From: Micromonospora chalcea
Lineage (GTDB): Bacteria > Actinomycetota > Actinomycetes > Mycobacteriales > Micromonosporaceae
DNA length: 39,418 nt
Reading direction: 5' to 3'
Assembly (NCBI RefSeq): GCF_002926165.1
Contig: NZ_MAGP01000144.1
Coordinates: 1-39,418 of the forward strand
The notes beneath the pieces were generated by a model. That model did not search any database, had not been told where the DNA came from, and saw nothing but the letters and a program-made list of their open reading frames with translations. Of this stretch, positions 7,692 through 17,348 are shown in pieces. Numbering within the stretch: the first letter of the stretch is position 1; every line of letters starts with the position of its first letter. The translations under genes and the position numbers were made by a program.

Positions 7692-7706
7692 CGCACGTTC
7701 TGTGCG
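7692..7706 (-). promoter_or_regulatory. Leader hairpin of GlsB copy 2
   Basis: CGCAC (7692-7696) and GTGCG (7702-7706) with a 5-base loop. It is the counterpart of 7155-7170 with one compensated base pair. Confidence 0.5.
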
Positions 7707-7726
7707 GTTGCTGTCGTGACCGCTAA

Positions 7727-7753
7727 GTGCCCGACGCATCGAAAACCGAAACC
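7727..7753 (-). promoter_or_regulatory. SigB/SigF-like promoter of GlsB copy 2
   Basis: Minus-strand GGTTT, a 16-base spacer and GGGCAC, in the same position and with the same spacing as the copy 1 promoter. The transcribed leader right after it (CTTAGCG...CACGACAG) is also conserved between the copies. Confidence 0.6.
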
Positions 7754-7839
7754 GGCCGCATCGACCGCCACCCTCCCGGCCGACGCGAACCCGCAGGTGG
7801 GAGCGCTGCCAGAGGCTGAAAATCTCCTGGGTACGCGAA

Positions 7840-7871
7840 CGGCCGGCGCCCCTGCGAGGGGACGCCGGCCG
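7840..7871 (-). terminator. Terminator hairpin of lepA
   Basis: A 14-bp stem with one bulged base and a 3-base loop, 18 bases past the lepA stop codon. Confidence 0.65.
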
Positions 7872-7889
7872 CTGCGCGGAGCCGGACCG

Positions 7890-9767
<1,878 letters not shown>

Positions 9768-9873
9768 AGCGGTCCGTTCTGGTCGGCTGACGTGAGCGGG
9801 CCGGCGCGCCGCCGGCCCCCTCCATGGTCCCACGTCGCCCCGGGAGCGCCCGGACTCCCCCTTTACTCCACTG

Positions 9874-10410
9874 CTATTCCACGGGTGGCTCCACGAAGAG
9901 GGTGGCCAGCCTCGGCAGCCGACGCCGGGCCTCCTCCTCGTCGTCGAAGTCCCAGAAGTCGTTCAGGTCGGGCACCGGCACCGGGTCGCGCTCGGCCGGC
10001 AGGTCGGTCGCGGTGGCCTTCCGGTACGCGTCCCACGGCACCGCCAGCATGTCCTCGCACTCGAACTCCTCGCCGCTGAGCGCCGCCGCCCGCACCTGCG
10101 GCAACTCGGCGAGCGAGTCCGGGTCGCCGACCGCCTTGGCGAACACCGCCCGGCCCTGGGTCATCAGCCAGCCCCGGAAATACTCGAAGCCGTCGTCCGA
10201 GGCGCCGCCGTTGATCAGGTACGCCGCGCCCCAGAGATCCACCCGGTAGGAGGCGGCGAGCACCCGCCGCTGGTGGTGGGCGTACCCGACGATCTCCTCC
10301 GGGTCGCGCTCGGCCAGCAGCGCGACCGCCCGGGCGGCGACCGCGTCGGGCTCTCCCCCGGCCCCGGCGCGGGCGTCGTCGATCAGCTGCCAGAACTCGT
10401 CGGTCCTCAT
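9874..10410 (-). CDS. DUF4240 domain protein
   Basis: The 178-residue protein begins MRTDEFWQLIDDARA and continues with LINGGASDDGFEYFRGWL and the DMLAVPWDAYRK region, which together match DUF4240, a family common in actinobacteria with no known function. It has no signal peptide or membrane segment and is acidic near the end (DFDDEEEARRR), so it is probably cytoplasmic. The ATG at 10410 starts exactly at the domain. A CAGACT box 7 bases upstream could be a leaderless -10. The gene is divergent from the phosphotransferase-like gene. Confidence 0.82.
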   Translation of the reverse strand: MRTDEFWQLIDDARAGAGGEPDAVAARAVALLAERDPEEIVGYAHHQRRVLAASYRVDLWGAAYLINGGASDDGFEYFRGWLMTQGRAVFAKAVGDPDSLAELPQVRAAALSGEEFECEDMLAVPWDAYRKATATDLPAERDPVPVPDLNDFWDFDDEEEARRRLPRLATLFVEPPVE

Positions 10411-10504
10411 GGCAGGCAGTCTGGCAGAGCCCTCCGACGCGCCGGTTCGCCGCGCGCCGCCGGTGCGGCGGGGCGGCGCGGCCCGCGTGCGGCAGCATGG
10501 TGCG

Positions 10505-11485
10505 GTGCGTGCGATCTCACTCCCGCCCGTCGCGTACGGGTCGACGGCCGTGCGGCCGGGCTGGACCGACCTGCCGGCCGGGCTGCGGAACGCGCTGGCC
10601 GCCCGGCTCGGCGGCCCACCGGCGGCGGTACGGGTGGCCGCCGGCGGGTTCACCAGCGGATTCGCCGCCGTGCTGACCGGCCCCGACGGTGAGCGTGTGT
10701 TCGTCAAGGCGGCGGCGCTGCACGGGCAACGGCACCTGGTCGACTGGTACGCCCACGAGGCGGCGATCCTGGCCCGGCTCCCGGCCGGCCTGCCGGTGCC
10801 CCGGCCGCGCTGGGCGCTCACCGAGTCCGGCTGGTACGCGCTGGCGCTCGACGCGATCGACGGGCACACCCCCGCGCTGCCCTGGGCGCCGGCCGAGCTG
10901 GACGCCGCCCTCGCCACGTACGCCGAGGTGGCCGCCGCCCTCGCCGACCCGCCTGCGCAGCTGGCCGCGCTCCCGCTCCCCCGGCTCGCGGACCTGGCCC
11001 GCGACGACATCCTCTGGTGGGGCGAGGTGGCCGCCGGGCGCGAGCCGCTGCCCGAGCAGGCCGCCGGCGCCCCGCTGGCCGAGCTGGTGGCGCTGGAGTC
11101 GCGCCTGCCCGGGTACACCGACGCGGCCCCCGGGCTGGCCCACGGCGACCTGCGGGTGGACAACCTCCTGATCGACTCCGGCGGGCGCGCCTGGCTGTGC
11201 GACTGGCCGTGGCTCTGTCACGGGCCGGCCTGGTTCGACCTGGCCGGGCTGATGCTCACCGCGTACGCCAGTGGCCTGGACGCGGACGCCGCGTTCGCCG
11301 GTCACCCGGCGGTGGCAGGGGCGCCCGCTGATGCGCTGGACGTGACGCTGGCCGCGCTGGCCGGCTACTACCTGACCGGAGCCGCCGCCGAACCGTCGAC
11401 GGCGTCCCCGCACCTGCGCGCCCACCAGCGCTGGAGCGGCGAGCAGGCGCTCAGCTGGCTGGCCGAGCGGCGAGGCTGGTCCTGA
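10505..11485 (+). CDS. Aminoglycoside phosphotransferase (APH)-fold kinase-like protein
   Basis: The 326-residue product has a Gly-rich ATP-loop analogue (AAGGFTSGFAAVL), VFVKAAA with a Lys at the nucleotide-binding position, the Brenner motif HGDLRVDNLL beginning at H213, and CDWPWLCHGPAWFDLAGL, where an Asp takes the metal-binding place of DFG. Kinases of this fold phosphorylate antibiotics, choline, sugars or other small molecules; the substrate here is unknown. The GTG at 10505 is the most plausible start. The longer frame reaches into the divergent DUF4240 gene. After the stop comes a 445-base stretch with no gene that holds the tandem repeat and the rpsT leader. Confidence 0.8.
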   Translation: MRAISLPPVAYGSTAVRPGWTDLPAGLRNALAARLGGPPAAVRVAAGGFTSGFAAVLTGPDGERVFVKAAALHGQRHLVDWYAHEAAILARLPAGLPVPRPRWALTESGWYALALDAIDGHTPALPWAPAELDAALATYAEVAAALADPPAQLAALPLPRLADLARDDILWWGEVAAGREPLPEQAAGAPLAELVALESRLPGYTDAAPGLAHGDLRVDNLLIDSGGRAWLCDWPWLCHGPAWFDLAGLMLTAYASGLDADAAFAGHPAVAGAPADALDVTLAALAGYYLTGAAAEPSTASPHLRAHQRWSGEQALSWLAERRGWS

Positions 11486-11557
11486 CCCCACCCCGCCGGT
11501 TCCCCATGACCCACCCCAGCTCAACAAGGTGGCGCGCATCCCACCGAACCGCCCCCC

Positions 11558-11726
11558 TTGATCCACACCAGTACGGCGAGGTGGCTGCATCACACCGCCC
11601 CTGACCCCACCACCTCCCCGATCTGGCGCGCCCGTCCATCGACCCTCGTTCTTGATCCACACCAGCACGGGGAAATGGCCACATCACACCGGCGCTGACC
11701 CCGCCACCTCCCCGAACTGGCGCGCC
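11558..11726. repeat. Two tandem copies of a 94-bp intergenic repeat
   Basis: Units begin at 11558 and 11652, both with TTGATCCACACCAG. Over the first 75 bases they agree at about 65 positions and share CATCACACC, CTGACCCC, CACCTCCCCGA and CTGGCGCGCC blocks. A third, degenerate relative (CTGACCCCACC, then GGCGCGC) lies just upstream at about 11483-11537. Translations through this stretch are repetitive in several frames and have no family features, so it is probably non-coding. I see nothing in 11727-11822. Confidence 0.7.
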
Positions 11727-11822
11727 GCCCGACCAGCCTGGGAACGGCGGTCGGACTGGTGTGATCCCTGGGTGTGACGGCATGCTGGTGACGGTGGCGG
11801 GTGGGCCCCGGCCGGAGGCGTT

Positions 11823-11852
11823 TTGGCTCGTCGGGGACCGACCTGGTAGCCT
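11823..11852 (+). promoter_or_regulatory. Candidate vegetative promoter of rpsT
   Basis: TTGGCT at 11823-11828 and TAGCCT at 11847-11852 with an 18-base spacer. This would give a leader of about 70 bases before the GTG. Confidence 0.45.
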
Positions 11853-11853
11853 G

Positions 11854-11896
11854 GCTTTTCGCGCGGCGATGACGCATGCTCGTCGTGCGCGAAAGC
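11854..11896 (+). promoter_or_regulatory. Stem-loop in the rpsT leader
   Basis: GCTTTTCGCGC (11854-11864) pairs with GCGCGAAAGC (11887-11896) with one bulge, and a small inner stem GACG/CGTC is possible. S20 genes are known in other bacteria to be controlled by their own product. This structure could be the target, but that is inference. Confidence 0.4.
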
Positions 11897-11930
11897 AGAC
11901 CAACCCGAGCTATCAAGACGAGGCTGTCGC

Positions 11931-12197
11931 GTGGCGAACATCAAGTCCCAGATCAAGCGCAACCGGCAGAACGAGAAGCGCCGGCTGCGTAACAAGTCGG
12001 TCAAGTCGTCGCTGAAGACCGCCATCCGGAAGTTCCACGAGGCTGCCGAGGCGGGCGACGCCGAGAAGGCCACCGTGCTGATGCGTGAGGCCACCCGGAA
12101 GCTGGACAAGGCTGCCAGCAAGGGTGTCATCCACGCCAACCAGGCGGCCAACCGGAAGTCGGCGATCGCCAAGCGCGTCGCCTCGTTCTCTGCCTGA
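11931..12197 (+). CDS. rpsT: 30S ribosomal protein S20
   Basis: The 88-residue, very basic protein starts MANIKSQIKRNRQNEKRR and ends with the conserved HANQAANRKSAIAKRVASF segment. It is a helical 16S rRNA-binding protein of the small subunit. The GTG at 11931 fits the invariant N-terminus. The gene runs opposite to holA and lepA, as in many actinobacteria. A promoter candidate and leader hairpin lie upstream, and a strong terminator follows. Confidence 0.97.
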   Translation: MANIKSQIKRNRQNEKRRLRNKSVKSSLKTAIRKFHEAAEAGDAEKATVLMREATRKLDKAASKGVIHANQAANRKSAIAKRVASFSA

Positions 12198-12216
12198 CCG
12201 GCACCGCAGATCCCGA

Positions 12217-12255
12217 CCGGAAGCCCCGGGGCCATCGAGCCCACGGGGCTTCCGG
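12217..12255 (+). terminator. rpsT terminator
   Basis: Perfect 12-bp stem, 12217-12228 with 12244-12255, starting 20 bases after the rpsT stop. Confidence 0.75.
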
Positions 12256-12278
12256 CTGTCCCACTCCGATCACGCCGC

Positions 12279-12328
12279 AGATCTTGGTACGAAACGGCCC
12301 CCTGAGGGGCGGTTCCGTACCAAGATCT
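12279..12328. repeat. Long palindromic element between convergent genes
   Basis: Twenty-one of 23 positions pair around a 4-base loop. Each arm starts or ends with AGATCTTGGTACG. It lies after the rpsT terminator and before the end of the membrane protein gene at 12370, so it may terminate the opposite transcript. The second, unusually long palindrome and its AT-containing arms suggest a dispersed element rather than a plain terminator. Confidence 0.6.
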
Positions 12329-12369
12329 CCGCGCGAAGGCGCGGGGCGCGGCGCGGGGAAGAGGCGCTG

Positions 12370-12834
12370 CTAGCGCTCGGTCGGGCGGTCGAACGTCGCG
12401 CGTTGCGGGTGGTGGTAGCGGACGCCCCGGGAGTCGGCTGGCGTGCCGCCCGGCAACGACCGGACGCTCCGGACCGCGCCGCTCGGCAGCGCGCGGGCGC
12501 TCGCGGGCACCCGGGCCCGGCCGACCACCGGCTCCATCTGTCGCCGGAAGCGGTCCCGCTCCTGCTCGGGCACCAGCGCCGCGGTGCGGACGACCATCTC
12601 GGCGACCACGTCGTTGAGCTTGACCATCGCGGCCACCGCGATCGGCAGCACCAGCACCGCCCACCAGCTCACCAGTTCGGCGAGCGCTAGGAGCACGGCG
12701 AGCGCCATCGCGCCCTCGAAGAACAGGAAGCAGAGCACCCCGCCCGGGTTGACGAAGCGCAGGCCCAGCACCCGGGCGTAGAGCGGGCGGTACCGTTCCT
12801 CGTCCGTGGCCACAGTCGACCACGATCGGGTCAC
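12370..12834 (-). CDS. Conserved actinobacterial membrane protein of unknown function
   Basis: The 154-residue protein starts VTRSWSTVATDEERYRPLYARVLGLRFVNPGG, has two adjacent membrane segments (about residues 35-75, FLFFEGAMALAVLL and WWAVLVLPIAVAAMV), then an amphipathic region and a long basic, probably disordered tail. I do not recognise a named domain. The GTG start overlaps the holA stop as GTGA, so it is translated after holA in the same operon. The longer open frame upstream lies within holA. Its role is unknown. Confidence 0.7.
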   Translation of the reverse strand: MTRSWSTVATDEERYRPLYARVLGLRFVNPGGVLCFLFFEGAMALAVLLALAELVSWWAVLVLPIAVAAMVKLNDVVAEMVVRTAALVPEQERDRFRRQMEPVVGRARVPASARALPSGAVRSVRSLPGGTPADSRGVRYHHPQRATFDRPTER

Positions 12835-13811
12835 CGGGCGCCGCCCTGCCGGGCCGCGGCCACCGAGAACACGGCTCGCTCCAGCGCGTACGCACGGTCG
12901 TCGGCGCCGCCCTTGACCGCCGCGTTGCACTCGGCGGCCACCCGCATCGCCTCGACCAGGCCCTCCGGCGTCCAGCCCCGGGCCCGCACCTGAGCCTTCT
13001 CGATCTTCCAGGCCGGCATGCCCAGCGTCTTGGCCAGCTGGAACGGGCTTCCCCGCCCGGCGGCGGCGACCCGGGCCACGGTTCGTACGCCGTCGGCCAG
13101 CGCGTCGGCGATCGGCACCGGATCGACGCCGACGTGCAGCGCCCAGCGCAGCGCCTCCAGCGCGCCGGGCACGTCGCCGACCATCGTCGCGTCGGCCACC
13201 GTGAAGCCGGTCACCTCGGCCCGCCCCCGGTAGTAGCGGGCCACCGTGTCCGCGCCGATCCGCCCGTCCGTGTCGGCGAGCAGCTGCGAGCAGGCGGCGG
13301 CCAGCTCACGCATGTCGTTGCCGACTGCCGCGACCAGGGCGTCGGCCGCGTCCGGCGTGCACTTGCCCCCGTTACGGCGGATCTCGTCCCGCACGAAGGC
13401 GGCCCGTTCCCGGTCGCCCTTGAGCTTCATCGCCGGCACCACCGTGGCGCCGGCCGCCCGAAGCCCGTCGGCGAACGCCTTGCCCTTGGCCCCGCCCAGG
13501 TGCAGCACGACGAGCTGCACGTCCGGGTCGGGGTTCTTCGCGTACGCCAGTAGCGCGGTGGACAGGTCCTTGCGGGCGTCCTGACCGGAGCGGAGCACCA
13601 GCACCCGGCGGCCGCCGAACAGCGACGGGCTGAGCATCTCGGCGATCTCGCCGACGGTGAGCGTGCCGGCCTGGTATTCCCGCACGTCCACGTCGGGGTC
13701 CACCTCGCGGGCCCGGGCGACGGCTTCGGTCACCGCTCGCGTGGCGAGCAGCTCCTCGTCGCCGAGGACGAGCACAATAGGAGGCAGGTCGGCGGGGGTC
13801 ACGTCGCCCAT
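12831..13811 (-). CDS. holA: DNA polymerase III subunit delta
   Basis: The 326-residue protein has the delta-subunit layout. An N-terminal AAA+-like domain (VLVLGDEELLATRAV, then FGGRRVLVLRSGQDA) lacks a functional Walker A, as expected. It is followed by a helical middle part with ELAAACSQLLADTDG and a C-terminal collar domain with ALRWALHVG and MPAWKIEKAQVRARGW. HolA opens the sliding clamp as part of the clamp loader. The ATG at 13811 starts just before the first strand; a GTG at 13802 is a possible alternative. It follows comEC after 122 bases, the standard neighbourhood. I see no clear promoter in that gap, only a TTGATCCACC string resembling the 11558 repeat. Confidence 0.92.
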   Translation of the reverse strand: MGDVTPADLPPIVLVLGDEELLATRAVTEAVARAREVDPDVDVREYQAGTLTVGEIAEMLSPSLFGGRRVLVLRSGQDARKDLSTALLAYAKNPDPDVQLVVLHLGGAKGKAFADGLRAAGATVVPAMKLKGDRERAAFVRDEIRRNGGKCTPDAADALVAAVGNDMRELAAACSQLLADTDGRIGADTVARYYRGRAEVTGFTVADATMVGDVPGALEALRWALHVGVDPVPIADALADGVRTVARVAAAGRGSPFQLAKTLGMPAWKIEKAQVRARGWTPEGLVEAMRVAAECNAAVKGGADDRAYALERAVFSVAAARQGGAR

Positions 13812-13933
13812 ACTCGCACGCCCTCCGACCCGATCGGACCTGGTCATCGAGGACTGTGACGGCACAGCCCGCACTCAGCGCAAATCCAGACATTTGCCTT
13901 GATCCACCATCTATCCCAACAAGATTCGCCCGC

Positions 13934-16348
13934 TCACCGCTGTCGTACCGGATCGGGGCCGCGCGTCACCACGGCGAGGCCGGCGCCGACGCGCACGGCG
14001 GCCAGGTCACCGCCGGTGTCGGTACGCAGCACCCGCGCGCCGCCCCGGGCCAGCCGGTCCAGCAGCCCGGCGTTGGGATGCCCGTAGTCGTTGTCGACGC
14101 CCACGCACACCAGCGCCACCGCCGGGCGCACCGCGGCGAGGAACTGCGGATCCTGGTACGCCGAGCCGTGGTGGGCCACCTTCAGCACGTCGGCCCGGAT
14201 CGCGGCGGCCGGCATCGTCTCCAGCATCGCCCGCTGCTCCTCCGTCTCGGCGTCACCGGCGAGCAGGACCCGTACCCCGGCCACGGTGGCGGTCAGGACG
14301 AGTGAGTTGTTGTTCGGGTCGGACCGGCTGCCCCGCAGCGGGTACGGCGGCCCGACCGCGACCAGGTCCACCGCTCCGGCCCGCCACCGCCAGCCCGCCT
14401 GCGCGGCGGCGAGCGGCGCACCGGCCCGGCGGGCCGCCTCGCGTACCTGGGCGGCGCCGTAGGGCGGCTCGGACCAGGACGGACCCACCACCGCGCCCAC
14501 CCGCCGGCCCCGGAACACCCCGGCCACGCCGCCGACGTGGTCGACGTGGAAGTGACTGACCACCAGCAGCGACACCTCACGTACGCGCAGGCGGCGCAGG
14601 CAGGCGTCCACGCCGGACGGGTCCGGTCCGGCGTCGACCACCACGGCCCGGCCGGCCGCCACCGGCAGCACCACGGCGTCCCCCTGTCCCACCGCGCACG
14701 CCACCACCACCCAGCCGCGCGGCGGCCAGCCGGAGGCAAGCAACCGGATCGGCGCCGCGCCGAGCACCACAGCCATCACCACGACCGCGACCAGCCGCCG
14801 CGCCCGGCGTCGGCGGAAGGCGAGCAGCAGCGCCACGCTCACCCCCGCCAGCAGCAGGGCCCCGGCCACCCCGCCCACCCAGGGCAGGTTCCCGGCCGGC
14901 AGGTCCGCCCCGTGCGCGGCCACCGCCACCAGCCAGCGCGCCGGCCAACTCGCCAGCCAGGCCAGGAACTCCGCGCCGCCCGGCCACACCGGCGACAGCA
15001 CCGCCGCCAGCACACCGAGCACAGTGGCGGGCGCGACGGCCGGCACCGCCAACAGGTTCGCCGGCACCGCCACCAGGCTCACCGTCGCGGACAGTCCGGC
15101 GATCACCGGGCCGCAGGCGAGCTGCGCGGCGGCCGGCACGGCGAGCGCCTCGGCCAGCCCGGGCGGTACGCCCCGGCGGCGCAGCGCGTCCCGCCATCCC
15201 GGCGCGAGCAGCAGCAGTCCCCCGGTGGCGCAGACCGACAACGCGAACCCCGGGTCGCCCGCGAGGTCCGGGTCGTACAGGATCAGCCCGGTGACCGCCG
15301 CGGCGAGCGCGGGCAGCGCCGACCGGGACCGCCCGGCGGCCAGCGCGGCGAGCCCGATCGCACCCATCGCGGCGGCGCGCACCACGCTCGGCGAGGGCCG
15401 TACCAGGATGACGAACCCGACCAGGGCGAGCACACAAAGCGTGGCGGCGGTACGCGGACCGGCGCGCGCCCAGCGGGCCAGCAGCAGCACCGCGCCGACC
15501 ACTATCGCCACGTTGGAGCCGGACACCGCGTTGAGGTGCGTCATCCCGGTGGCCCGGAAGTCCTCCTCCACCTCGGGCAGCAGCCGGCTGGTGTCCCCCA
15601 CCACGAGGCCGGGCAGCAGCCCGCCCGGCGCGTCCGGCAGCGGCGCACAGGCGCGCTGGAGCCCTGATCGCAGCACCCCGGCCGCCCGTTGCGGCCAGGA
15701 CGCGCTGCCGCGCAGCGTGGGCGGATCGGCGGCGGAGAGCACGGCGGCGGTCAGGTCACCGCCGCGCGGGGCGGACAGCCGCCCCTGGGTGGTGACCCGC
15801 TGACCCGGCAGCAGCGGCCGCCAGGCCGGGTCGGTGGCCAGCACCAGGGCGCGTACCGGGCCGGTGACCCGCGCGCCGTCGCCTCCGGTGAGGCGGACCA
15901 GGTCGACGCGGACCAGGAGCATCGGTGGCCGGCCGGGGGCACCGCGTACCGGGCGGGGATCGTCGCGCAGCACGAGGTCGGCGGTGACCACTGCGCCTTC
16001 GGTGACCAGCGCTCGTACCGCCGTGGCGTCGCGGATCGCGAGCCGGGCGCCGGTGGCGGCCGCCCCGCAGACCACGCCGAGCAGCACGGCGACCGCGATC
16101 CAGCCGTAGCGGCGGGCCGGCTCGCCGGGTCGACCGAGTACACCGCAGCGGCGCAGGCCCGCCAGGAGGGCGAGCGCGGCGGCGACGGCGGCCGTCCACA
16201 CGGTCGCCCGGACGGTGAGGTGCAGCCCGGCCAGCGCGGCGAGCCACGCGGCCACCGCCAACCCGGCCAGCCGCAGGTCGGGCACGTCGCGGACAGGCGC
16301 AGGGTCACCGTCGAGGACGGGCGAGGCAGGGGCACGCCGGCCGGTCAC
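13934..16348 (-). CDS. comEC: ComEC/Rec2 family DNA-uptake channel protein
   Basis: The 804-residue protein has an N-terminal soluble DUF4131-like part after two membrane helices, a central competence domain with many membrane segments (NAVSGSNVAIV near its start is typical), and a C-terminal metallo-beta-lactamase domain with SHFHVDHVGG near residue 598, so the HxHxDH metal site is intact. ComEC carries single-stranded DNA across the membrane in transformable bacteria. Most actinobacteria have the gene without known competence. The GTG start overlaps the comEA stop as GTGA, so the two are coupled. Confidence 0.93.
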   Translation of the reverse strand: MTGRRAPASPVLDGDPAPVRDVPDLRLAGLAVAAWLAALAGLHLTVRATVWTAAVAAALALLAGLRRCGVLGRPGEPARRYGWIAVAVLLGVVCGAAATGARLAIRDATAVRALVTEGAVVTADLVLRDDPRPVRGAPGRPPMLLVRVDLVRLTGGDGARVTGPVRALVLATDPAWRPLLPGQRVTTQGRLSAPRGGDLTAAVLSAADPPTLRGSASWPQRAAGVLRSGLQRACAPLPDAPGGLLPGLVVGDTSRLLPEVEEDFRATGMTHLNAVSGSNVAIVVGAVLLLARWARAGPRTAATLCVLALVGFVILVRPSPSVVRAAAMGAIGLAALAAGRSRSALPALAAAVTGLILYDPDLAGDPGFALSVCATGGLLLLAPGWRDALRRRGVPPGLAEALAVPAAAQLACGPVIAGLSATVSLVAVPANLLAVPAVAPATVLGVLAAVLSPVWPGGAEFLAWLASWPARWLVAVAAHGADLPAGNLPWVGGVAGALLLAGVSVALLLAFRRRRARRLVAVVVMAVVLGAAPIRLLASGWPPRGWVVVACAVGQGDAVVLPVAAGRAVVVDAGPDPSGVDACLRRLRVREVSLLVVSHFHVDHVGGVAGVFRGRRVGAVVGPSWSEPPYGAAQVREAARRAGAPLAAAQAGWRWRAGAVDLVAVGPPYPLRGSRSDPNNNSLVLTATVAGVRVLLAGDAETEEQRAMLETMPAAAIRADVLKVAHHGSAYQDPQFLAAVRPAVALVCVGVDNDYGHPNAGLLDRLARGGARVLRTDTGGDLAAVRVGAGLAVVTRGPDPVRQR

Positions 16349-17223
16349 ACCGTCACCAGTTCCTTGAGCTGCTCGTACCGGGCGTCGCCGATGCCGTCGA
16401 CCTGCCGCAGGTCGGACACGGACCGGAAGCCGCCGTGCTGGTCGCGGTGGTCGAGGATCCGCTGGGCGAGCACCGGGCCGACGCCGGGTAGCGCGTCGAG
16501 TTGGGCAAGCGTCGCGGTGTTCAGGTTGACCGGTCCGGCCGGCGCCGCAGGTCCGCCCGGCGCACCGCCTGCGCCCGCCGCGGCGGGCCCGCCCGGTCCC
16601 GGTGGGGCGGTCACACCGACCAGGATCAGTTCACCGTCGGTGACCTTGCGGGCGGGGTTGAGCAGCGCGACGTCGACGCCGGGCAGCGCGCCGCCTGCTG
16701 CCTCGACGGCGTCGGCCAGCCGGGCGCCGGCCGGCAGCCGGACCAGGCCGGGGCGGCGGACCTTCCCGGCCACCGCGACGACCACCTGACCCGGTGCGCC
16801 GGCTGACGCGGGCACCCCGGTGACCGCCTCGGTCGCCGCGCCCACAGGCGCCTCGGAGGACGCCGTCACCGGCGGCACGGGTTCGGTGCTCGGACGCGAG
16901 CGCCAGGCCCAGACGGCGGCCACCACGACCACCAGTGCCGCCACCGCCGCGACGGCCCGCACACCCCGGCGGCCGGGATCGAACGCCCCGGGGCCGGGCA
17001 GCCGGGACGCCAGGCCGCGCGCGGCCACCGGAGCATCGTGGGACGGGCCGTCGTCGGCGTCCGGCTCGGCGGACCAGGGGTTCGCCCCGGACGAGGGTTC
17101 CCGCCCGCCGTCGCGCTCCGGGAAGCCGGGACGCAGCCCGAGACCCGGCTCGGCCTCGCCGGGCCCAGGCCCGAACAGCCGGGCGAGCCGCCGCCGTACC
17201 GTCGTCTCCTCGTCGTCTGGCAC
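16345..17223 (-). CDS. comEA: ComEA family helix-hairpin-helix DNA-binding protein
   Basis: The 292-residue protein has a charged cytoplasmic head, one membrane helix (VAAVAALVVVVAAVWAW near residue 120), a Pro/Ala-rich linker, an SLBB-like domain (VVVAVAGKVRRPGLVRLP), and a C-terminal pair of helix-hairpin-helix motifs (LDALPGVGPVLAQRIL and LRQVDGIGDARYEQL) that bind double-stranded DNA. It acts outside the membrane and hands DNA to ComEC, encoded downstream. The GTG at 17223 is preferred because a TAGCGT -10 box lies 8 bases upstream. The frame stays open to 17316 but shows no family features there. Confidence 0.9.
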   Translation of the reverse strand: MPDDEETTVRRRLARLFGPGPGEAEPGLGLRPGFPERDGGREPSSGANPWSAEPDADDGPSHDAPVAARGLASRLPGPGAFDPGRRGVRAVAAVAALVVVVAAVWAWRSRPSTEPVPPVTASSEAPVGAATEAVTGVPASAGAPGQVVVAVAGKVRRPGLVRLPAGARLADAVEAAGGALPGVDVALLNPARKVTDGELILVGVTAPPGPGGPAAAGAGGAPGGPAAPAGPVNLNTATLAQLDALPGVGPVLAQRILDHRDQHGGFRSVSDLRQVDGIGDARYEQLKELVTV

Positions 17224-17231
17224 GGCTCGGG

Positions 17232-17237
17232 ACGCTA
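17232..17237 (-). promoter_or_regulatory. Candidate -10 box of a leaderless comEA promoter
   Basis: On the minus strand TAGCGT, 8 bases before the GTG at 17223. The same hexamer precedes the DegV and GNAT genes. Confidence 0.5.
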
Positions 17238-17348
17238 CGGCGACAGCTCGTCCCGCATCGGCCGATGAACGCTCACCTGTGGACAACCAAGGGACTGTGG
17301 ACACACACCCGATCAAGCCCTGGCCGTGCTATGTGGCCGAAACTACGG

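Noticed and set aside
11755..11786. Repeat of TGGTGTGATCC/GGGTGTGAC as another copy of the 94-bp unit
   Set aside because: Only a short fragment is shared; no alignment beyond about ten bases.
11684..12895. Minus-strand frames across the 94-bp repeats and rpsT
   Set aside because: They run through the repeats and antisense to rpsT. The translated repeats have no family features, and the conserved blocks look like nucleotide-level elements.
13934..17223. comEA and comEC as proof of natural competence
   Set aside because: Most actinobacteria carry these genes without demonstrated transformation, and no pilus assembly genes are in the window.
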